Shown piece by piece: positions 27,213 to 36,033 of a stretch of 64,000 bases of DNA. Within the stretch, counting starts at the first letter, position 1, and each line of letters starts with the position of its first letter. Source of the DNA: CAYUMU01 sp964445985 (GTDB lineage Bacteria > Planctomycetota > Planctomycetia > Pirellulales > S012-138); the NCBI GenBank assembly GCA_964445985.1, contig CAYUMU010000016.1, positions 1 through 64,000 on the forward strand. The letters run 5' to 3'. Below the pieces are notes generated by a model. The model ran no database searches. It saw nothing but the letters and a program-made list of their open reading frames with translations, and was not told the DNA's origin. The translations under genes and the position numbers were made by a program.

Positions 27213-27306
27213 GGTTGCCCTCTCGGCGGAGCTCGCGACCGCGGCTTCTGGCCAGGACTGCGCGGCGGTTTTGCCGTCGTTTCGTCGCCGCTGGCGCCGT
27301 GAGCTA

Positions 27307-27663
27307 TTAGCAGCCGTGCTTGGCCAGTTTTTCGCGGAGAGTGTCGGCCGAGAACGGTTTCACCAGGTAGTCAGACACGCCTGCCTGAATGGCTTGCAGC
27401 ACGCGGCCCTTTTCGGCTTCGGTGGTCACCATGATGATCGGCACGGTGGTGTCCTGTTCGCGGATGCCCTGGACAACCTCCAGGCCGTTTTTGCCGGGCA
27501 TGTTCCAGTCGGTCAGCACCAGATCGAACTCGCCCGGCTTGAAGAGTTGCAGGGCCTCGTTTCCGTCGGCGGCTTCCACGGCGCCCGGGGCACCCACGGC
27601 GAGAAGCGAGCGGATGATGATCTTTCGCATCGTGCTGGAATCGTCGGCAACCAAAACTCGCAT
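27307..27663 (-). CDS. single-domain response regulator (CheY-like)
   Basis: 118-aa receiver domain with no output domain. Start 27663 has GGGAG 8 nt upstream and begins at once with MRVLVADDSSTMRKIII, where the Asp-Asp pair binds magnesium. The phosphorylation Asp is in DLVLTDWNMPGKNGLEVV. The conserved Thr/Lys positions are in PIIMVTTEAEK and DYLVKPFSAD. This is the CheY pattern, but no chemotaxis gene or kinase is adjacent, so it is an orphan that probably acts by protein-protein contact. It converges with the pyroglutamyl peptidase gene. Confidence 0.93.
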   Translation of the reverse strand: MRVLVADDSSTMRKIIIRSLLAVGAPGAVEAADGNEALQLFKPGEFDLVLTDWNMPGKNGLEVVQGIREQDTTVPIIMVTTEAEKGRVLQAIQAGVSDYLVKPFSADTLREKLAKHGC

Positions 27664-28433
27664 GGCATGAGCTCCCGGAAAGTTGTATCGCAAACTCTCG
27701 ACGGCAGGTGCTAATTGCTGAGCACGGGCCGCACGATCGCAAAACCCTAGGTCGGAGTTCACGCCAAGTCAAAACAGACACCGACAGGGCCACGCCTCTC
27801 TTCTGCGGGGGAGGGAGTAAGTTGAGGGGACGCGCACGGCGGCAAAACCCCAGCGGGCTCCCTTGAGGCAAGAAGGTCGCCTGGGAAGACGGTGGTTTCA
27901 GCGTCCGTCTTCTTGACGGTCTGGGGAACGATGCCAGCGAACCGGTTGGCGCCAACCGGCTTAATGTTTGTAAACCTTTTCGGTCTAATGACTTTGCGGT
28001 TAATTCCGGCAACCAAACTCAAAATCGGCGTTCGCCTTCTGGCAGAGTTCAAATATAATAGATGGCACATGTCTCAATATTCAGACATCACGTCCTCTGT
28101 CGTTTATTTCAGTAGCGGGCGCCGCGAGGCTGTCCCGTCATCTGGCAGTTTTCCGAGGAAGTCGCCGTGGCCGACGATGCTATCGTCGTCGAATCGCGCT
28201 GCTGGGGGCTTGGAATTGAGTTGCCCTCGGGCTCACGCGGACTTGATTCCGGTGGCGGAATTGCCGCCCGACGCCTTCCTTGGCAAACTGCTCAGCTTGA
28301 TCGGGAATTGTTTGGTTTGGCGCTCCAAGGATGACGTCTTACCCCGCTCATGCGCTGCCGGGCTCGTGCCCAACTTTTTTGGCAAGAGTTCGAAGCGGCC
28401 GGGCGCCATGCACCTTTAGGAGCAACACGTTTT
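27664..28433. other. 770-nt long non-coding or weakly coding spacer
   Basis: The longest gene-poor stretch of the window. It holds a GC-rich patch at 27790-27835 loosely resembling the repeat at 19431, a TATAAT (28054-28059) with only a poor -35 (TTCGCC), and a possible 55-aa ORF at 28167-28334 (GTG start; GAGGAAG about 6 nt upstream; protein contains RELFGLALQG) that ends 100 nt before the LOG gene. None is strong enough to call as a gene. Confidence 0.4.
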
Positions 28434-29492
28434 ATGGATTCTCCCGACAATCGAGCCAAGTTCGAAATTATCACCCCCGCAGGCGATGCCGCTTCCCCGC
28501 CGCAGGCCCCGCACTTTTCCAAGCGAACCGATGATTTGATTCAACGAATCAAGGACTCGGCCGACAAGCTGGCCCAAGACAACACCAGCCGGGGCGACTT
28601 GAAGATTCTGAGCCGCACGTTGCAAGAACTGCGGTACGCGTTCAAGGTTTTCAGCCCTTATCGCTGGCGCCGCAAAGTTACCGTGTTTGGCTCGGCTCGC
28701 ACGCAGCCGGAAGAGCCGGCCTACCAGCAGGCCGTGAAGTTTGGCGAGGCGATTGCCAAACACAACTGGCTCGTGGTCACGGGGGCCGCCAGCGGCATCA
28801 TGGAGGCCGGTCATATTGGCGCCGGCCGAGAACACAGCATGGGCGTGAATATCATGCTTCCCTTCGAGCAGGAATCCAACCCGGTTATCGCCGGCGATCC
28901 CAAGCTCGTGCACATGAAGTATTTTTTCACCCGCAAGCTCATGTTTGTGAAGGAGTGCCACGCCGTGGTGTTATTGCCGGGCGGATTTGGCACCCTCGAC
29001 GAAGGATTGGAAGTGCTCACGCTGTTGCAAACCGGCAAACGCGATCTGTGCCCCGTGGTGTTTCTGGATGAGCCGGGCGGCACGTACTGGCAGGCTTTTC
29101 AAACCTTTGTCAAAGACCACTTGCTCACCCGCAAATTGATTTCGCCCGAAGATTTGGACCTGTACAAAGTCACCGATTCGGTGGACGAGGCGGTGGATGA
29201 GATCCTTTCGTTTCACCACAATTACCACAGCATGCGGTATGTGAAACGGAATCTGGTGATCCGCGTCCACCACGCACCGAACGAGGAAATGCTGGCCGAA
29301 CTCAATCGCGATTTCGCCGATATTCTGGTGGATGGTCAGATCACGCTGCGCGGCGAGTCGCTCTCCGAGGAGCGAGACGACGAAGATATCGCGCACCTGC
29401 CCCGCTTGTTGCTGCACTTCAACCGCCGCAACTTAGGGCGACTTCGCCAGATGGTCAACCGCTTGAATCAAATGCCGGTGGCCAGCGGGTGA
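28434..29492 (+). CDS. LOG family protein (phosphoribohydrolase-like)
   Basis: 352-residue protein of the LOG/TIGR00730-type Rossmann family. AGGAG lies 11 nt before start 28434. The core spans about residues 75-260: KVTVFGSARTQ, WLVVTGAASGIMEAGHIGA, and the diagnostic nucleotide-binding motif LLPGGFGTLDEGLEVLTL (PGGxGTxxE). LOG proteins cleave nucleoside 5'-monophosphates to base and ribose 5-phosphate. Arg and Glu of the active site appear conserved. The N-terminal helical extension (about 70 aa) and the C-terminal 100 aa (RLLLHFNRRNLGRL) exceed the plant-type enzyme, as in the longer bacterial members. Substrate not predictable. Confidence 0.88.
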   Translation: MDSPDNRAKFEIITPAGDAASPPQAPHFSKRTDDLIQRIKDSADKLAQDNTSRGDLKILSRTLQELRYAFKVFSPYRWRRKVTVFGSARTQPEEPAYQQAVKFGEAIAKHNWLVVTGAASGIMEAGHIGAGREHSMGVNIMLPFEQESNPVIAGDPKLVHMKYFFTRKLMFVKECHAVVLLPGGFGTLDEGLEVLTLLQTGKRDLCPVVFLDEPGGTYWQAFQTFVKDHLLTRKLISPEDLDLYKVTDSVDEAVDEILSFHHNYHSMRYVKRNLVIRVHHAPNEEMLAELNRDFADILVDGQITLRGESLSEERDDEDIAHLPRLLLHFNRRNLGRLRQMVNRLNQMPVASG

Positions 29493-29517
29493 TTCGCAAC
29501 CCCCGATCGGCACGGTA

Positions 29518-29596
29518 GTTTCTTGCTCGTTAATATCTCTGCAAGCCGCGGAGAACTTTAATGCCTCCGCGGTCGTTTGCGGTTTACCCGCGTTAA
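29518..29596 (-). repeat. 79-bp dispersed element, copy D
   Basis: Reverse orientation, 25 nt after the LOG stop and between two convergent genes. On the minus strand it reads TTAACGCGGGTAAACCGC through to GAGCAAGAAAC. It is the closest match to copy A. Translated in the shared frame it gives NAGKPQTTAEALKFSAAC then NEQET. Confidence 0.9.
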
Positions 29597-29720
29597 GAAC
29601 CCATGAAGAATAACTTCCGGGCAAAGTCGGCTTTCGCTCCGCGAAAGCCGACTTTGTTTTTCGTGTAATCCGTAGCCTTCGGAACATTTGCAGCCGGGGT
29701 TGCACGAAGCTCCGCGCAGA

Positions 29721-30182
29721 TCAGCTCCGCACGGTTTGTTCTTCTTCCACCACCAGGCTGGCAAAGCCCGGGGCGAACAGTCGCAGCCGGAGCGTGGAAA
29801 CACGATCCGCCTCGGCGGAGAGGGGACCAAGCTTGTTCAAGTCGAACCTTTCGCTCTCAACGAAAAGTCGGCCGGGGTGATCCAACTGTTGCTGCTTTGC
29901 CAACCGCGTGAGCAAGGCGCGGTTGCCGTGGTCCAGCCCATGGAGCCGGCACAATTCGCGGAACAGCTTGCTGGGGCTATTGCAGCGTCGTTTGGGACCG
30001 CCCTGGGCCAACCGCTTGAGCACCAGCACCAAGGCCGCCGCGCCGACCACGATCCCGGCAAAGATGAGCAGGTCGCCCGAGGTCAGTCGCGCTTCGGCGC
30101 CACGAAAGTTCCGTCCCAAATCCGCGATCCGGCTCTGCTGCGCGAACACGGCGAACCAACTGCAACCCAGCATAAGAATCAT
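29721..30182 (-). CDS. small membrane protein, unknown function
   Basis: 153 aa at most; a start at 30173 (fourth codon) is better placed relative to AAGGA. One clear transmembrane helix (DLLIFAGIVVGAAALVLVL) follows a hydrophobic N terminus (MLGCSWFAVFAQ). The C-terminal soluble part has a helical segment (SKLFRELCRLHGLDHGNRALLTRLA) and ends acidic. It lies 18 nt downstream of the HEAT-repeat gene in the same direction, so the two probably form an operon. I do not recognise the family. Confidence 0.7.
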   Translation of the reverse strand: MILMLGCSWFAVFAQQSRIADLGRNFRGAEARLTSGDLLIFAGIVVGAAALVLVLKRLAQGGPKRRCNSPSKLFRELCRLHGLDHGNRALLTRLAKQQQLDHPGRLFVESERFDLNKLGPLSAEADRVSTLRLRLFAPGFASLVVEEEQTVRS

Positions 30183-30200
30183 TCCTTACCACGCGAGCTT

Positions 30201-31781
30201 TTACTGACTGTATAGCCGCTCTTGGCTTCGCAAGCCGCGGCTGGCCGCCTGTTGCACCGATGCGCTCGGGTCCGTTAACGCCCGTTCCAGCGCTTGTCTG
30301 GCAGTGGGGCTGCCGCGGGTGGCCAGCACGTCCACGGCTTCTAGCCGCACCATGTGGTCGTCATCTTCCAGCATTTCGATCAGGTTGGCTTCCATCGCCT
30401 CCACGGCGCCCATGGCCACGGTCATCGAAATGGCTCGCAGTCGCCGCGTGCGGGTGGGCGAGGCCATTTCCGCTCGGAGCAAGGTGGGGGCCGTGGTGTC
30501 AATTTTGAATACCAATTCGCCCGTGCCGCGGCGGACTTCTGGCTCTAACAGGTCGAAGTTGGCCAAATACTTCTCGAAGGAAAACTCCGTGAGGCTTTCG
30601 CGCACCGCTTGACGCACGGCGTCGTGCGGGTGATCGGCCAAACCGATCAATCGGGAGAAACTGTGGGGAATACCTCGTCCTCGCAACTGCCGGGCCGCAT
30701 GCGCCACCACGCAGGGATCGGGGTCGTCCAGCCCTTTAACAACCGCCTCGGTGGCCCCCGATCCGGGGTATTCAGCCAAGGCTTCCATGGCGGCCCGGCG
30801 AGCAGGCACGCTGCCGTGCTCGGCAAGAAATCGCATGGCCGCCAACGATTTGCTTCGCGACATGCTCGATCCGCCGATGAACCGCACGGCCGAGGCTTGC
30901 AAGTCTTCTGACAACTCGCCCAGCATTGCCAGATGTTCGGGCATTGCCCAGGCAACGTTTTCCAAGCGTTTCAGGTTGTAGACGGCCACGGAGCGGTGGT
31001 CTTCGGCCGCTTTGGTAAGCAAAGCAGACACAAATTCCAAATCGACTCGATGCGTAACCACCTGGAGAGCCGCCAGGGGAGCATGCGGATCACCGATAAA
31101 CGACAAGAGCAATCGGAAAACGCCAGCTCGCTCGCTCGATTGCAACACCCGCAGCACGTCGGCGTAGCAGGGATGCCCTGGATCGAGAAGGATTTGTTTG
31201 AGCGTGGCATTCTCGCGCGAGGCCAGCATCAAGAAGGCTTCGATCGTTTCTTTGCGACCGTGCTGCGAGAATCGTTCGAGCGACTTCTCCAAGGCCGCAA
31301 CCAGGCTGCGGCGGACAAATTGCGGGTCGCGGCGGCGGCGATCGGGAGTTTGGTCCAACTCCAAGCTCAACGCTTCGGCCAACCGAATAACGGTGGTGCC
31401 CATCAAGCTGGCAAAGTCGTTGCCATCGGCCTCGAGCGCGGTTAGCAGCGAGGGCATGAGGTCGAACTCATGAAACTGGCAGATGGCTTCGCAGGCATAT
31501 GCGGCCAGCCGACGTTCTTTACCGAGCACCGCGTCGCGAAAGGTGCTGCCCAAGCGGCCCGACTTTTCGGCCAGCACATTCCGCCAGGCCGGGCGAATTT
31601 GGTTCAGTCGCCGCAAGATCTCCAGCAAGCCGTCGGGATTTTTCCGTTCAAGCAGGGCTTCGAGGGCCGCAACCTGAATGGCTTCCTGGGCTGAATCCAG
31701 CGCAGGCGCCAGCACCGCTACCGCCGCATCGTTTTCGGTATGCGCCAGGAATTCGAATGTTTGCTTCCAGCCAATGTTCAT
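30201..31781 (-). CDS. HEAT-repeat protein
   Basis: 526 aa, almost entirely alpha-helical, no signal peptide or membrane segment. Repeated 30-35-residue HEAT-like units recur: AIQVAALEALLERKNPDGLLEIL, ARRAAMEALAEYPGSGATEAVV, DAVRQAVRESLTEFSFEKYL, and HMVRLEAVDVLATRGSPTARQALERAL at the C terminus. Such arrays are protein-binding scaffolds. First gene of a two-gene unit with the small membrane protein, so it may recruit partners to the membrane. Not an enzyme on any visible motif. Start at 31781 is the only reasonable ATG. Confidence 0.82.
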   Translation of the reverse strand: MNIGWKQTFEFLAHTENDAAVAVLAPALDSAQEAIQVAALEALLERKNPDGLLEILRRLNQIRPAWRNVLAEKSGRLGSTFRDAVLGKERRLAAYACEAICQFHEFDLMPSLLTALEADGNDFASLMGTTVIRLAEALSLELDQTPDRRRRDPQFVRRSLVAALEKSLERFSQHGRKETIEAFLMLASRENATLKQILLDPGHPCYADVLRVLQSSERAGVFRLLLSFIGDPHAPLAALQVVTHRVDLEFVSALLTKAAEDHRSVAVYNLKRLENVAWAMPEHLAMLGELSEDLQASAVRFIGGSSMSRSKSLAAMRFLAEHGSVPARRAAMEALAEYPGSGATEAVVKGLDDPDPCVVAHAARQLRGRGIPHSFSRLIGLADHPHDAVRQAVRESLTEFSFEKYLANFDLLEPEVRRGTGELVFKIDTTAPTLLRAEMASPTRTRRLRAISMTVAMGAVEAMEANLIEMLEDDDHMVRLEAVDVLATRGSPTARQALERALTDPSASVQQAASRGLRSQERLYSQ

Positions 31782-32061
31782 GTGCGAGTCCCCCCAGGTC
31801 CGCTAGTCAAGAGCGCGACCTCCTGCATTAACATGGGTTACCGTTGGGGCCGGCGCCGGAAATCCACGGAGGAATCTGACCGCTGGCAACGGGGATTTCG
31901 GCTGGCCGAGCCGGTGCAAACGCTATCACCCTACCGCCGGGTCGGCTGGCGCTCCCCCCTCCCGGCCAATGGGGGAGTTTGAGCGGCAAATTTGGAGAGT
32001 TGCTAGCAGGGCAGTGCAAGCCGCGCAGGTCCCCTTGCCCGTTCGAGCGCAAAGCCTTAAC

Positions 32062-32514
32062 ATGCACGCTTTGGAAGCAATGACTTCTGTGGCCCAGCAG
32101 CCTTTGCGGCGGATGGGCCGCTTACATTTGTACAGGCATGCCGTGGAAAATCTGCAAGCACAGGTGCTCATTGCCCAAGGCGGCGCGCCCGCGCCGGCCG
32201 CTGGCAACGAAGGTGGCAATCCCCTGGGCATGTTGCCGTTTTTCATTGGCGTGATAATCCTGTTCTACTTGTTCTTCATGCGGCCGCAGTCCAAAGAGCG
32301 CGCGCGGCGCGCCAGCATGCTGTCGGAACTGAAGAAGAACGATAAAGTGGTCACGATTGGCGGCATCATTGGCACGGTGTTCAGCGTTCACGCCGAGTCG
32401 GATGAAGTCGTGCTCAAGGTCGACGAATCGACCAATACCAAGCTGCGCGTGCTTCGCAGCTCGGTTCACCAAGTCATCACGGATGAAACCGAAGGCGAGA
32501 AATCGTCGAAGTAA
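32062..32514 (+). CDS. yajC: YajC, Sec translocase auxiliary subunit
   Basis: 150 aa from 32062. The family core (about residues 60-140) has the membrane helix MLPFFIGVIILFYLFFMRPQ followed by the signature MRPQSKERARR, KKNDKVVTIGGIIGTVFSV and EVVLKVDESTNTKLRVLRSS. The N-terminal 55 residues, with ALEAMTSVAQQPLRR and a Gly/Ala-rich AQGGAPAPAAGNEGG linker, are longer than usual, so the true start may lie at 32080 or 32113. It is 15 nt upstream of secDF in the same direction, the usual genomic order, and works with SecDF in proton-driven export. Confidence 0.93.
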   Translation: MHALEAMTSVAQQPLRRMGRLHLYRHAVENLQAQVLIAQGGAPAPAAGNEGGNPLGMLPFFIGVIILFYLFFMRPQSKERARRASMLSELKKNDKVVTIGGIIGTVFSVHAESDEVVLKVDESTNTKLRVLRSSVHQVITDETEGEKSSK

Positions 32515-32529
32515 CAGCAGGAACTGGTC

Positions 32530-35500
32530 ATGTTCTCACATCTTTCGTTCGGTTTGTTCGCCCAGGCGGCCCAGGGAGCGAACAACGCAGCCGCGGCTGC
32601 GAACGCGGCAAACGGTTCGGGCGGCTGGATGAGGTTGCTCATCTTCATCGGAATCGTGGTTTTGGCCTACCTGACCGGCCGGTTGCTCAGTTCGCGATTG
32701 CGAATGCTCGACCACGGTTGGAAGATTACGCTCGTGACCTTCGTGTTGCTGGCGAGTGCCTGGATCGTGGCGACCGGCACCGTCAAGCTGGGCATCGATC
32801 TCGCTGGCGGCGCTATTTTTGTTTACGAATACGAGCCGAAACAAGGGCAGGATTTCTCCACCGACCGCTTGATCGGGGCCATTCGGGAACGCATCGACCC
32901 GGCAGGCGTGCAGCAAATCACCATTCGCCCCTTTGGCGAGAACCAAATTGAAATCATCGTGCCGGAAATTCCGGCCGCCGAGGTCGAGCAGCTTAAGAAC
33001 AAGATCGAGAACCTGGGCGAACTTGAGTTCTTGATTACCGCCAACGAACGCGACCACGCCTCGATCATTGAAACGGCAACCCAGGAAGGCGCCCCCAACA
33101 ATGTCGTTCTCGACGGGCAATTGCTGGCTTCTTGGGTGCCCATTAAAGAAAGCAAAAAGACGCTGGCCGAGTTCACGGGGAGCAGCGAGTACTTTACCCG
33201 CACGGGTCCCGATGGCAAGTTGCAAGTGCTGGTGGTTCGGCCCCGCGACAAGAACGAGGCGGTTACGGGCTACAATCTTGACCGCGTTGAGCCGATCCTC
33301 GATCCCCAGGGCCGAGCATCGCTCAGCTTTCACTTCGATGCGGAAGGCGGGCGACGGTTCACCCAATTGACTCGGCGAAATCAACCTTCCAACGATGGCG
33401 GCCGGGAATTTCGTCGCCACCTAGCCGTGGTGCTCAACGGCCAAATCGCCTCGGCCCCCACCATCAATGCCGTGATTGGCCAAGATGGCGTGATCGAGGG
33501 TGACTTTTCGAAACAAGAACGCGATGACCTGGTTGCCGTGCTCAATGCCGGCGCCTTGCCGGCCGAGCTGGAGCCCATCCGCTCCCGGTTTGTCGACGCC
33601 ACGCTCGGCGAAGACATGGTTCGCCGCGGCGAGATCAGCATTATTGCGTCGTTGGCGGCAGTGCTCTTGTTCATGCTGGTGTACTACCGCTTTGCCGGCC
33701 TGATCGCCTGCGCGGCCTTGGCGCTCAATATTCTGCTGATCCTGGCGCTCATGATTTCGATCAAGGCGGCCTTCACCCTGGCGGGCCTGGCCGGTTTGGT
33801 GCTGACCGTGGGCATGGCCGTTGACGCCAACGTGCTGATTTACGAGCGCATGCGTGAAGAACTGGAACGAGGCGCCGCCCTGCGAATGGCCATTCGCAAT
33901 GGCTTCGGTCGAGCCACCACCACCATCGTGGACGCCAACGTCACCACGCTGATCACCGCCATTGTGCTATACACCATTGGCACCGACGAGCTTCGCGGCT
34001 TCGCCATCATCCTCATCCTCGGCATCTTGATGAGCATGTTCACGGCCATCTTCTGCTCGCGGCTGATCTTCGATATCGCCGAAAAGAGCCGCTGGATCAC
34101 CACCCTGAACATGATGAGCCTGGTGCGCAACGCCAACTTCGACTTCATGGGCAAGCAGCGGATCTCCTTCACCATTTCGTTGGTGCTGATCGTGGCTGGC
34201 CTGGTTGCCGTGGCCGCCCGCGGTCGCTCCATTCTGGGCATTGACTTCACGGGCGGAACCTCGGCCGAGGTTCTGTTCCGCGCGGGCGAAACCATGACCA
34301 TTTCAGAAGTTCGCGCGGATATCGATGGAACGGAAGGCTGGAATGCCCAGTTGGGTAGCGCGACTCGCGACACGTTGGGAACGGTCGTTGGCCCTACCGT
34401 CGACCATCGAATTCGCGAAACCCTGGAACGGCAAGGGGTGCTGCCGAGGTCGATTATCCTCGTCACCGCGGAAGCCGAGGAAGACGGCAAGGAAATCGTG
34501 CAGCTCGATCTGCCCGCCCCCAAGCCCATATCCGAGTTTACCGAGGCGGAATGGGAAGCCTACCGCCAGGCGGCGATGCTTCCCGATATGGCGATCAGCG
34601 AAATTACCCAAATTCAAGAAGTAGATCCCCGCAAGCATTACTATCTCAATACTTCCAATACCGATGGCAACGTGGTGGAAGCCATTCTCACCAAGCTATT
34701 CACGGGCCAACTCGCCACGAACAGCATGACTGGACCCAGTTGGGTGGCGGAAACTTCCACGGCTTCGCCGATCGCCAACCCAAAAATTGAAAGCGATGAA
34801 ACGGCGCCTTCGTTTGACCCTCGAACGTCGGGCTTCACCGCCGAGCTTACCTTCGCCGAATTGATTGGCCACGATGCCTTGCTGCGCACGCTTCAGCAAG
34901 CCGCCAGTGAAGTTCAGGAAACAACTCCCGAAAACGCGGTGGCTATTGAAGCAACCAATCCCGATTACAAAGAGGGAGGCACTGCCGCTTTTAGCCAATG
35001 GAATGTTGAGATTGGAGCCAGCGACGAAGCGGGCCGGCAGATCGTGCAGCGAGCCAATCAAATCTTGCTGTCGCAACCGTATTTTCCCGCGACAGACAAC
35101 ATTCAAGGCAGCGTGGCGGCCCGCACGGCCGGGCAAGCCATCGGGGCCATCTTCGCCAGCTTCCTGGGGATTGTGATCTACCTTTGGATCCGCTTTCAAC
35201 GGGTTTCGTACGGTCTGGCTGCCGTGTTGGCCTTGGTTCACGACGTGCTCATTACCTTGGGCGCCGTGGCGGCTTCCGCCTACCTGGTTGGAATCCCCTT
35301 TATCGATCCTTTCAAGATGTCGCTCGATATGATCGCGGCATTCCTGACGATTATCGGTTACTCCATTAACGATACCATTGTGGTGTTCGATCGGATTCGC
35401 GAGGTTCGCGGCAAAAATTCCCGAATTACGCCCGAGTTGGTCAATCGCAGCATCAACCAAACCTTGTCACGCACCTTGCTAACTTCGATCACCACGCTCA

Positions 35501-35697
35501 TCGTCACGGTCATTCTGTTCTTCTTTGCCGGCCAGGCGATTCACGGGTTTGCCTTCGCGCTGAGCATCGGCATCTTTGTCGGTACTTATAGCTCGATCTT
35601 TATTGCTTCTCCCATGTTGTTGTGGATGACGAAACCGTCGCGCGAAGGTCAGGTGACGCTGCCCAGCGCGGCCCGGCCGCAGCCCACGGGCGTGTAA
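32530..35697 (+). CDS. secDF: fused SecD-SecF protein-export membrane protein
   Basis: 1055 aa. SecD half (about 1-530): TM1, the GIDLAGGAIFVYEY (D1) motif, periplasmic P1 domain and a membrane bundle with FTLAGLAGLVLTVGMAVDANVLIYERMREE (D4/D5-type). SecF half (about 535-1055): ILGIDFTGGTSAEVLF, a periplasmic part enlarged by roughly 200 aa, then GYSINDTIVVFDRIRE, the conserved SecF helix. Fusion in one chain occurs in several phyla, including Bacillus and planctomycetes. It pulls secreted proteins across the inner membrane using the proton gradient. The AGGAA ribosome binding site lies about 8 nt before the start. A strong terminator follows. Confidence 0.97.
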   Translation: MFSHLSFGLFAQAAQGANNAAAAANAANGSGGWMRLLIFIGIVVLAYLTGRLLSSRLRMLDHGWKITLVTFVLLASAWIVATGTVKLGIDLAGGAIFVYEYEPKQGQDFSTDRLIGAIRERIDPAGVQQITIRPFGENQIEIIVPEIPAAEVEQLKNKIENLGELEFLITANERDHASIIETATQEGAPNNVVLDGQLLASWVPIKESKKTLAEFTGSSEYFTRTGPDGKLQVLVVRPRDKNEAVTGYNLDRVEPILDPQGRASLSFHFDAEGGRRFTQLTRRNQPSNDGGREFRRHLAVVLNGQIASAPTINAVIGQDGVIEGDFSKQERDDLVAVLNAGALPAELEPIRSRFVDATLGEDMVRRGEISIIASLAAVLLFMLVYYRFAGLIACAALALNILLILALMISIKAAFTLAGLAGLVLTVGMAVDANVLIYERMREELERGAALRMAIRNGFGRATTTIVDANVTTLITAIVLYTIGTDELRGFAIILILGILMSMFTAIFCSRLIFDIAEKSRWITTLNMMSLVRNANFDFMGKQRISFTISLVLIVAGLVAVAARGRSILGIDFTGGTSAEVLFRAGETMTISEVRADIDGTEGWNAQLGSATRDTLGTVVGPTVDHRIRETLERQGVLPRSIILVTAEAEEDGKEIVQLDLPAPKPISEFTEAEWEAYRQAAMLPDMAISEITQIQEVDPRKHYYLNTSNTDGNVVEAILTKLFTGQLATNSMTGPSWVAETSTASPIANPKIESDETAPSFDPRTSGFTAELTFAELIGHDALLRTLQQAASEVQETTPENAVAIEATNPDYKEGGTAAFSQWNVEIGASDEAGRQIVQRANQILLSQPYFPATDNIQGSVAARTAGQAIGAIFASFLGIVIYLWIRFQRVSYGLAAVLALVHDVLITLGAVAASAYLVGIPFIDPFKMSLDMIAAFLTIIGYSINDTIVVFDRIREVRGKNSRITPELVNRSINQTLSRTLLTSITTLIVTVILFFFAGQAIHGFAFALSIGIFVGTYSSIFIASPMLLWMTKPSREGQVTLPSAARPQPTGV

Positions 35698-35733
35698 AGT
35701 GAAGGTCGCGGTTCAATTGGATCGGGACGTGAG

Positions 35734-35793
35734 TCTCCGCCCTTGCGGGAATGGAACCTGTGGTTCTATCCTTGAGGGCGGAGATTCGTTTTT
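35734..35793 (+). terminator. intrinsic terminator after secDF
   Basis: A 10-bp outer stem (35734-35743 with 35775-35784: TCTCCGCCCT/AGGGCGGAGA), an imperfect inner stem (GGAATGGAACC with GGTTCTATCC) and a downstream TTCGTTTTT tract. It closes the yajC-secDF unit. Confidence 0.85.
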
Positions 35794-35821
35794 GAGTGGG
35801 GTATGCAATCACGCTCCCCCT

Positions 35822-35893
35822 GAGAGCCTATCCAATGACTCCCTCGCCCCTCGAGGGTTGGGGTGAGGGGGAAACAGGGTTCTCGGATAGGCG
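35822..35893 (+). repeat. inverted-end repeat element, copy 2
   Basis: Second copy of the element at 19431. Here the ends are perfectly inverted (GCCTATCC and GGATAGGC), which supports the reading of a palindromic unit. It lies between the secDF terminator and the next gene. The remaining 140 nt of this spacer show nothing clear. Confidence 0.78.
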
Positions 35894-36033
35894 CTTAATG
35901 AAGTTCCCCGCCACCCATCCGCGGCAATTTGGCGCCGCCGAAAGACATCCGCGATGCGCCCTGCCCGGTGTGGCGGCGGATCGGTTATAATTGCTCGGAT
36001 TGATGGGAATTATTGTGCGGGGAGTTAAGCCTG

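Noticed and set aside
7643..29598. 79-bp repeats as integron attC sites
   Set aside because: They do end after gene stops in some copies and carry AAC near one end, but the core GTTRRRY is missing, there is no integrase and the flanking genes are housekeeping.
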